The position numbers were made by a program, and so were the translations under genes. Shown piece after piece: positions 13,836 through 17,047 of a stretch of DNA of 17,047 nucleotides. Numbering within the stretch: the stretch's first letter is position 1; every line of letters begins with the position of its first letter. The notes below the pieces were generated by a model, which was not told where the DNA came from, ran no database searches, and saw only the letters and a list, made by a program, of their open reading frames with translations. Where the stretch lies: NCBI GenBank assembly GCA_016782355.1, contig JADHYP010000008.1:1-17047 (forward strand). Reading direction: 5' to 3'. The DNA is from Candidatus Syntropharchaeum sp. Its GTDB lineage: Archaea; Halobacteriota; Syntropharchaeia; Alkanophagales; Methanospirareceae.

Positions 13836-14341
13836 AAGCCCTGATAAGCGTGTTCAACAAGGATAAAGTGATAGAATTAGCAAAAGCGCTGAATGAGCTT
13901 GGAATAGAGGTAATCGCAACTGAAGGGACGGCGAAGGAGCTTTTGGAGAATGGAATCATGGTGACAAAAGTATCGGCGTTCACGGGATTTCAAGAGCTGC
14001 TCGGCGGTAAGGTAAAGACGTTGCATCCGGGAATTCATACGGGAATTGCAACCGCAGAGATAGGTATCGTCGCCGTAAACCTCATACCTTTGGACTTTTC
14101 AAGCGAAAATACTCTGAATGGTATGGACATCGGCGGTGTTGCAATGCTCCGCTCCGGGATAAAGAATTTTGAAAACGTTGCGGTAATCGTAAATCCAGCG
14201 AGATATGATGAAATAATCGAAGAGCTTGGAAAGGAAGGGGAACTTTCGCATGATACGAAATTGCGTTTGGCACGCGAGGCATCAAAATATATATTAGCAT
14301 ACGAATCAGAAATTGATATGATATTAAAGAGGATGAAGTAA
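13832..14341 (+). CDS. purH: Stand-alone IMP cyclohydrolase-like domain (PurH N-terminal, MGS-like fold)
   Basis: A 169-residue protein matching the N-terminal IMP cyclohydrolase part of PurH, which closes FAICAR to IMP in purine synthesis. The AICAR transformylase domain is absent, as in some archaea where that step is separate. Motifs: LISVFNKDKVIELAKAL, IATEGTAKEL, FTGFQELLGGKVKTLHP with K62 (human K66), MDIGGVAML with D99 (D125), and K111 (K137). The segment equivalent to human Y104 (NLYPF) reads NLIPL, with Ile at 85, and about 15 residues are missing between K62 and this site, so the active site may differ. It overlaps trmO by four bases. It could also be a diverged MGS-like protein with another job. 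Confidence 0.83.
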   Translation: MKALISVFNKDKVIELAKALNELGIEVIATEGTAKELLENGIMVTKVSAFTGFQELLGGKVKTLHPGIHTGIATAEIGIVAVNLIPLDFSSENTLNGMDIGGVAMLRSGIKNFENVAVIVNPARYDEIIEELGKEGELSHDTKLRLAREASKYILAYESEIDMILKRMK

Positions 14342-14382
14342 AAAGAACTAATCGAAATAAAAGAATAACAAGGTGATTGAAT

Positions 14383-14883
14383 ATGTCCGAGAATAGCAAG
14401 CATCGGGAGATAAGGGAGAAGTGTATAAAAGTCCTCAGGAGCCAGGGATACACGGTAGATACTTCACACGAGGATAAAGGGGACGTCCGGATTTATCGAG
14501 AATACAACGGAGAAAAAATCGCATTAGCTGGTGTTGATATTGTGGGGATAAAAAAGGGGGCTATACAAATGATTGTAGAGATAGAAGAAGACGATACGGC
14601 AAAGACGGTACTTGGAAATGTCGCTGTCGCGGACATGGCGACTATATGTTTAGCCAGGACGGCTGACTCGGATAGAAAAATGGTTCCATTGAATGGAGTT
14701 GTCCTCTTTATTGTCACTCCTGCGAGTAAAGAACGGGCGGAAGAACGGGCGAAAAAACGAGCAGCGATAATGATGCTAAGAGATAGTTATAATTTCATGA
14801 ATGGAAGCCTGCGTGATTTTATTGTAACCGATGAAGACGAATTTGAGGATGAGATAAATGAAATGGCGTTGTATGTGGTGTAA
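14383..14883 (+). CDS. Unknown soluble protein, possible nuclease-like fold
   Basis: A 166-residue acidic protein I do not recognise. The ATG at 14383 is preferred over an upstream TTG (14377) because GGTGAT sits five bases before it. The N-terminal helix (REIREKCIKVLRSQGYTVD) is followed by alternating strands: DVRIYREYNGEKIALAGVDIVGI, then IQMIVEIEEDDTAKTVLGN. The order helix, Asp in a strand, and an E-I-E strand recalls PD-(D/E)xK-like nucleases, although the usual lysine is missing, so catalysis is doubtful. A basic helix (ERAEERAKKRAAIMML) and an acidic tail follow. It lies between purH and the DUF2284 gene with short gaps and could share their transcript. Confidence 0.65.
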   Translation: MSENSKHREIREKCIKVLRSQGYTVDTSHEDKGDVRIYREYNGEKIALAGVDIVGIKKGAIQMIVEIEEDDTAKTVLGNVAVADMATICLARTADSDRKMVPLNGVVLFIVTPASKERAEERAKKRAAIMMLRDSYNFMNGSLRDFIVTDEDEFEDEINEMALYVV

Positions 14884-14905
14884 AAAACATTTGGAGTAAG
14901 TGAGG

Positions 14906-15499
14906 ATGAAAAAAAGCTGGGATGCACTATTGCAAGAATTAAAAGATAGACACGACGATTTCAAGCTTATTTCTGCGGATAAAATCGAAGTAGCCGATTG
15001 GGTGCGGTGGAAATGCAGGTATGGCTGCAGAGCATACGGTAAGCATCTCACCTGCCCGCCGTATACGCCAACGGCAGAAGAGACGAGAGAGCTCATAACG
15101 GGATATGAAAAAGCGTTAATTGTGAGATTTGAAGACTTGCAACCGAATTTAGAGGTGCCACCTGCGCATACCCATCATTTCCTGTGGAATGCGATATTGA
15201 AGGTGCACGATACGATGTTTGAATTAGAAAGGCATACTTTTCTGTCCGGGTATTATAAAGCGTTTGCAATGGGTGCTCTCCCCTGCGCTTATTGCGATGA
15301 TTGTCTGCCGGAGAGACATGATTTTGTTCTGGACCAGGCATCAAAGAGATTTTGTGAGCATCAGGATCGCGCAAGACCGTCAATGGAGGCGTGTGGAATT
15401 GATGTGTTTAAGACTGTAAGGAAGGTGGGTTATGAAATAGAAGTGCGCACGTCGCCTCATGAAAGGATAATCTTTTTCGGGTTGCTGTTGATTGAATGA
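14906..15499 (+). CDS. DUF2284 cysteine-rich metal-binding protein
   Basis: A protein of about 197 residues of the predicted metal-binding DUF2284 family (COG5423), common in anaerobic archaea and bacteria. Two cysteine groups are visible: KCRYGCRAYGKHLTCPPYTPT near the N-terminus and LPCAYCDDCLPERHD in the second half, followed by RFCEHQDRARPSMEACGIDV. Together they suggest a metal or iron-sulfur site. The biochemical role is unknown. Both GTG at 14900 and ATG at 14906 are possible. GGAG at 14891-14894 suits the ATG better (about ten bases before it). It comes 22 bases after the preceding unknown gene. Confidence 0.82.
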   Translation: MKKSWDALLQELKDRHDDFKLISADKIEVADWVRWKCRYGCRAYGKHLTCPPYTPTAEETRELITGYEKALIVRFEDLQPNLEVPPAHTHHFLWNAILKVHDTMFELERHTFLSGYYKAFAMGALPCAYCDDCLPERHDFVLDQASKRFCEHQDRARPSMEACGIDVFKTVRKVGYEIEVRTSPHERIIFFGLLLIE

Positions 15500-15518
15500 G
15501 TGAAATCATTTCAGGTGC

Positions 15519-15608
15519 TTGTTTACCGCGGAGCCCGCAGAGAACACAGAGAGTAAGAAAAATCGTTTATCTCGTCTCAGCGCTCTCCGTGCTCTCGGCG
15601 GTAAACAA
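15519..15608. repeat. REP-like imperfect palindrome with 11-base perfect ends
   Basis: TTGTTTACCGC (15519-15529) and GCGGTAAACAA (15598-15608) are perfect inverted ends. Inside them, GGAGCCCGCAGAGAACACAGAGAG and the facing CTCTCCGTGCTCTCGGC are related inverted arms with mismatches, so the 90-base unit can fold into a long interrupted hairpin. Its Cxx-GAGA-type purine-rich pattern recalls dispersed repeats of the 'accgcagag...' kind seen in many prokaryotes. Only one copy is in this window. The rest of the gap up to 15753 holds AT-rich DNA (TATATAAATATATTTT near 15656-15671) and no gene I can support. Confidence 0.6.
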
Positions 15609-15753
15609 ATACCATTTCAGTAGTCTCAATCCCTTCAATTTTAACATTTTTTCTATATATAAATATATTTTCTCTTTACCCTGCTCTTGCCGCTATTGGC
15701 TACCAAAGCGTACCTCGACCTGCTCGGTGATAACAAAAGCCAAAATGACTTGC

Positions 15754-16008
15754 TTAAGGATATTCAACAGCCTCACCATTACAAATCTTCTCTTGTTGCT
15801 CTTCCGACAGCCCTGATAGCCAATAAGACTTTACTCCTGATTTCCATGAGACATACCACAGCGACCAATCATTGGTAACCAGCACGGCGTTCTTAATCTG
15901 GGCATATGTCAAAACAAATATATCCATTCCACCGATTTCAATCAAATATTCGTGTCGTGGTTTGTGTAGCGCAAGAACTAAAACATCGGAATCTAACACA
16001 ATCTTCAA
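15754..16008 (-). CDS. VapC-like PIN-domain toxin, internally shortened
   Basis: An 84-residue protein with the two ends of a PIN domain. The N-terminus MKIVLDSDVLVLAL carries the first acidic residues (D6, D8). The C-terminal half reads YAQIKNAVLVTNDWSLWY, with D47 in the TND motif, and then SYWLSGLSEEQQEKI. VapC toxins are ribonucleases of about 130 residues; here only about 40 residues separate the first Asp from TND, where 80-100 are usual, so a central block with a catalytic acid appears deleted in frame. The start is TTG at 16008 (TTGA overlap with the antitoxin stop), preceded by GGGTGAG. The toxin is probably inactive or binds the antitoxin only. Confidence 0.65.
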   Translation of the reverse strand: MKIVLDSDVLVLALHKPRHEYLIEIGGMDIFVLTYAQIKNAVLVTNDWSLWYVSWKSGVKSYWLSGLSEEQQEKICNGEAVEYP

Positions 16009-16214
16009 TATAACTCACCCTTCATCCGCATTTTCCGTATTTCATCTGTCGGGTCTATCGGTTTAGCAATGCTCTCGCTTGATTTTAACAAATCCAAATA
16101 TTCTTTTATCTCTTGCTCCCTTCTTGCCTCTCCTTTGATGACAAACCTTTCCAATATTTCTACCTGTTCTTTTATCGCAAATATCGTCCTTTCACTCTGA
16201 CTATTTAAATCCAT
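16005..16214 (-). CDS. Small antitoxin-like protein partnered with the PIN gene
   Basis: A 69-residue hydrophilic helical protein. The N-terminus (SERTIFAIKEQVEILERFV) and the following charged helix (EARREQEIKEYLDLL) suggest dimerising helices; the C-terminal SIAKPIDPTDEIRKMRMKGELY could lie in the toxin groove, as in VapB proteins. No clear ribbon-helix-helix or AbrB motif is visible. GGTGA lies six bases before the ATG. It overlaps the PIN gene by four bases, the common VapBC layout, and starts 45 bases after the stop of the aminotransferase gene, so it may be read through from it. Confidence 0.65.
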   Translation of the reverse strand: MDLNSQSERTIFAIKEQVEILERFVIKGEARREQEIKEYLDLLKSSESIAKPIDPTDEIRKMRMKGELY

Positions 16215-16259
16215 TTTTCTTCACCAATATTTCTTCTACGTTGTTCACATAAATGACCT

Positions 16260-17047
16260 TTACCTTAAATAATTATCCAAAAACCGCCCCATCCTCTCCA
16301 GAGCCTCTTTTATTTCATACTGCGATACCGCATAAGAGCACCTTATGAACCCCTCTCCACAAGCACCGAATACGCTTCCGGGAATTACCACCACCTTCGC
16401 CTCCAGAAGCAGTCGCTTTGCAAACTCCTCTGACGTGAGACCCGTGTTTTCAACAGACGGGAAAGTATAAAACGCGCCTTTTGGCTCAAAACAGCTCAGC
16501 CCTATTTCTCTCAGCCCTTCCACCATCAACCTCCTTCTCCGGTTGTATTCACTTACCATTCTCTCCATCTCGTCATCAGATCTCAAAGCTTCTACCGCCG
16601 CCATCTGTGCCGTAATAGGCGTGCAAAGCATTATATACTGATGGATTTTCATCATCGCTTCTATTATCTCTTTATTCCCCGCGGCATACCCTATTCGCCA
16701 CCCTGTCATCGCATACGCCTTCGAGAAACCATTCAGCAGTATTGTCTGCTCTTTCATCCCGTTAAGCGAGGAAAAGCAGGTATGTTCACCTTCGTAAGTC
16801 AGCTTGCCGTAGATTTCATCAGATATAACGAGCAAATCATGCTCATTCACTACGTCTGCTATCTCTTCCAGGTCTTTCCTGCCCAGCGTTGCTCCGGTAG
16901 GATTGCTGGGATAGCTCAAAATAACAGCTTTTGTATGTGCCGTTATTTTTTCCTCCAGCTTTTCCGCCTTCAGCTTGAACTCGTCCTCAACTCCCGTATC
17001 CACGCATACCGGAGTTCCGCCGGCAAATGTCGTGCAGGGCTTGTAAC
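16260..17047 (-). CDS. Class I/II PLP-dependent aminotransferase (5' end missing at window edge)
   Basis: The C-terminal 262 codons of an aspartate aminotransferase-family enzyme (AAT class I/II). The reading frame stays open to the right edge (…YKPCTTFAGGTPV…), so the N-terminal part lies outside. Motifs: SYPSNPTGATL (the NPTG cofactor loop), ISDEIYGKLTYEG (the Asp binding the PLP ring nitrogen and the Tyr), NGFSKAYAMTGWRIGY with the PLP-binding lysine in SKAYAMTGWR, and FIRCSYA near the C-terminus with the substrate-carboxylate Arg. The stop is at 16260-16262. Substrate (aspartate, alanine or aromatic amino acids) cannot be decided from this part. Confidence 0.93.
   Translation of the reverse strand, partial: YKPCTTFAGGTPVCVDTGVEDEFKLKAEKLEEKITAHTKAVILSYPSNPTGATLGRKDLEEIADVVNEHDLLVISDEIYGKLTYEGEHTCFSSLNGMKEQTILLNGFSKAYAMTGWRIGYAAGNKEIIEAMMKIHQYIMLCTPITAQMAAVEALRSDDEMERMVSEYNRRRRLMVEGLREIGLSCFEPKGAFYTFPSVENTGLTSEEFAKRLLLEAKVVVIPGSVFGACGEGFIRCSYAVSQYEIKEALERMGRFLDNYLR

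Noticed and set aside
15687..15878. Short plus-strand frame opposite the PIN gene
   Set aside because: Overlaps the better supported toxin on the other strand, with no motif or ribosome binding site.

Overview
The window looks like part of a chromosome from an anaerobic methane-cycling euryarchaeon. The best guess is an ANME-1/Methanophagales-type or related genome. Pointers are the archaeal MptA-type GTP cyclohydrolase (first step to tetrahydromethanopterin), a MetF plus MetV methylene-tetrahydropterin reductase pair (ANME-1 is known to carry MetF in place of Mer), archaeal-type tRNAs, TATA-like boxes about 25-30 bases before several starts, and archaeal families such as the HTH-ACT regulator. 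The taxon is an inference; no rRNA or marker gene is present.

Left part (1-3900, all minus strand). A gene for a large two-domain enzyme (fucose-1-phosphate guanylyltransferase-like domain fused to a type I phosphomannose isomerase) is followed by an EcoRV-like restriction endonuclease gene broken by a deletion/frameshift, then by an apparently intact D12-class adenine methyltransferase that runs off the left edge. This reads as a decaying restriction-modification unit.

Central part (4072-8330). After a small membrane protein come metF and metV (minus strand, overlapping by one base). They are divergent from mptA, which puts pterin biosynthesis beside a pterin-dependent C1 enzyme. The last 15 bases of mptA are also the first 15 bases of an elongator-type tRNA-Met(CAT). 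Then come an unrecognised protein and an overlapping small GIY-YIG nuclease-like gene, in an A+T-rich stretch.

Middle-right (8358-12390). Nicotinate phosphoribosyltransferase, an HTH-ACT regulator, a membrane/coiled-coil protein, MobA-like guanylyltransferase, and a three-gene minus-strand cluster: an encapsulated-ferritin-like half-ferritin, a small zinc-ribbon protein and an unknown 100-residue protein. A tRNA-Pro(GGG) lies upstream of this cluster. Several short inverted or tandem repeats sit in the gaps.

Right part (12413-17047). A TauE/SafE-type anion exporter, then TrmO-like tRNA methyltransferase overlapping a stand-alone short PurH-type IMP cyclohydrolase domain, an unknown protein and a DUF2284 cysteine-rich protein. 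After a REP-like imperfect palindrome comes a VapBC-like pair whose PIN toxin is strongly shortened, next to an aminotransferase that runs off the right edge.

Most of the window is ordinary housekeeping DNA. The points most worth a second look are the broken EcoRV-like gene beside its methylase, the FPGT-PMI fusion, the metFV/mptA arrangement, the mptA/tRNA overlap, the shell-less EncFtn-like cluster and the unknown/GIY-YIG pair. All family calls were made by eye from remembered motifs, without searches.
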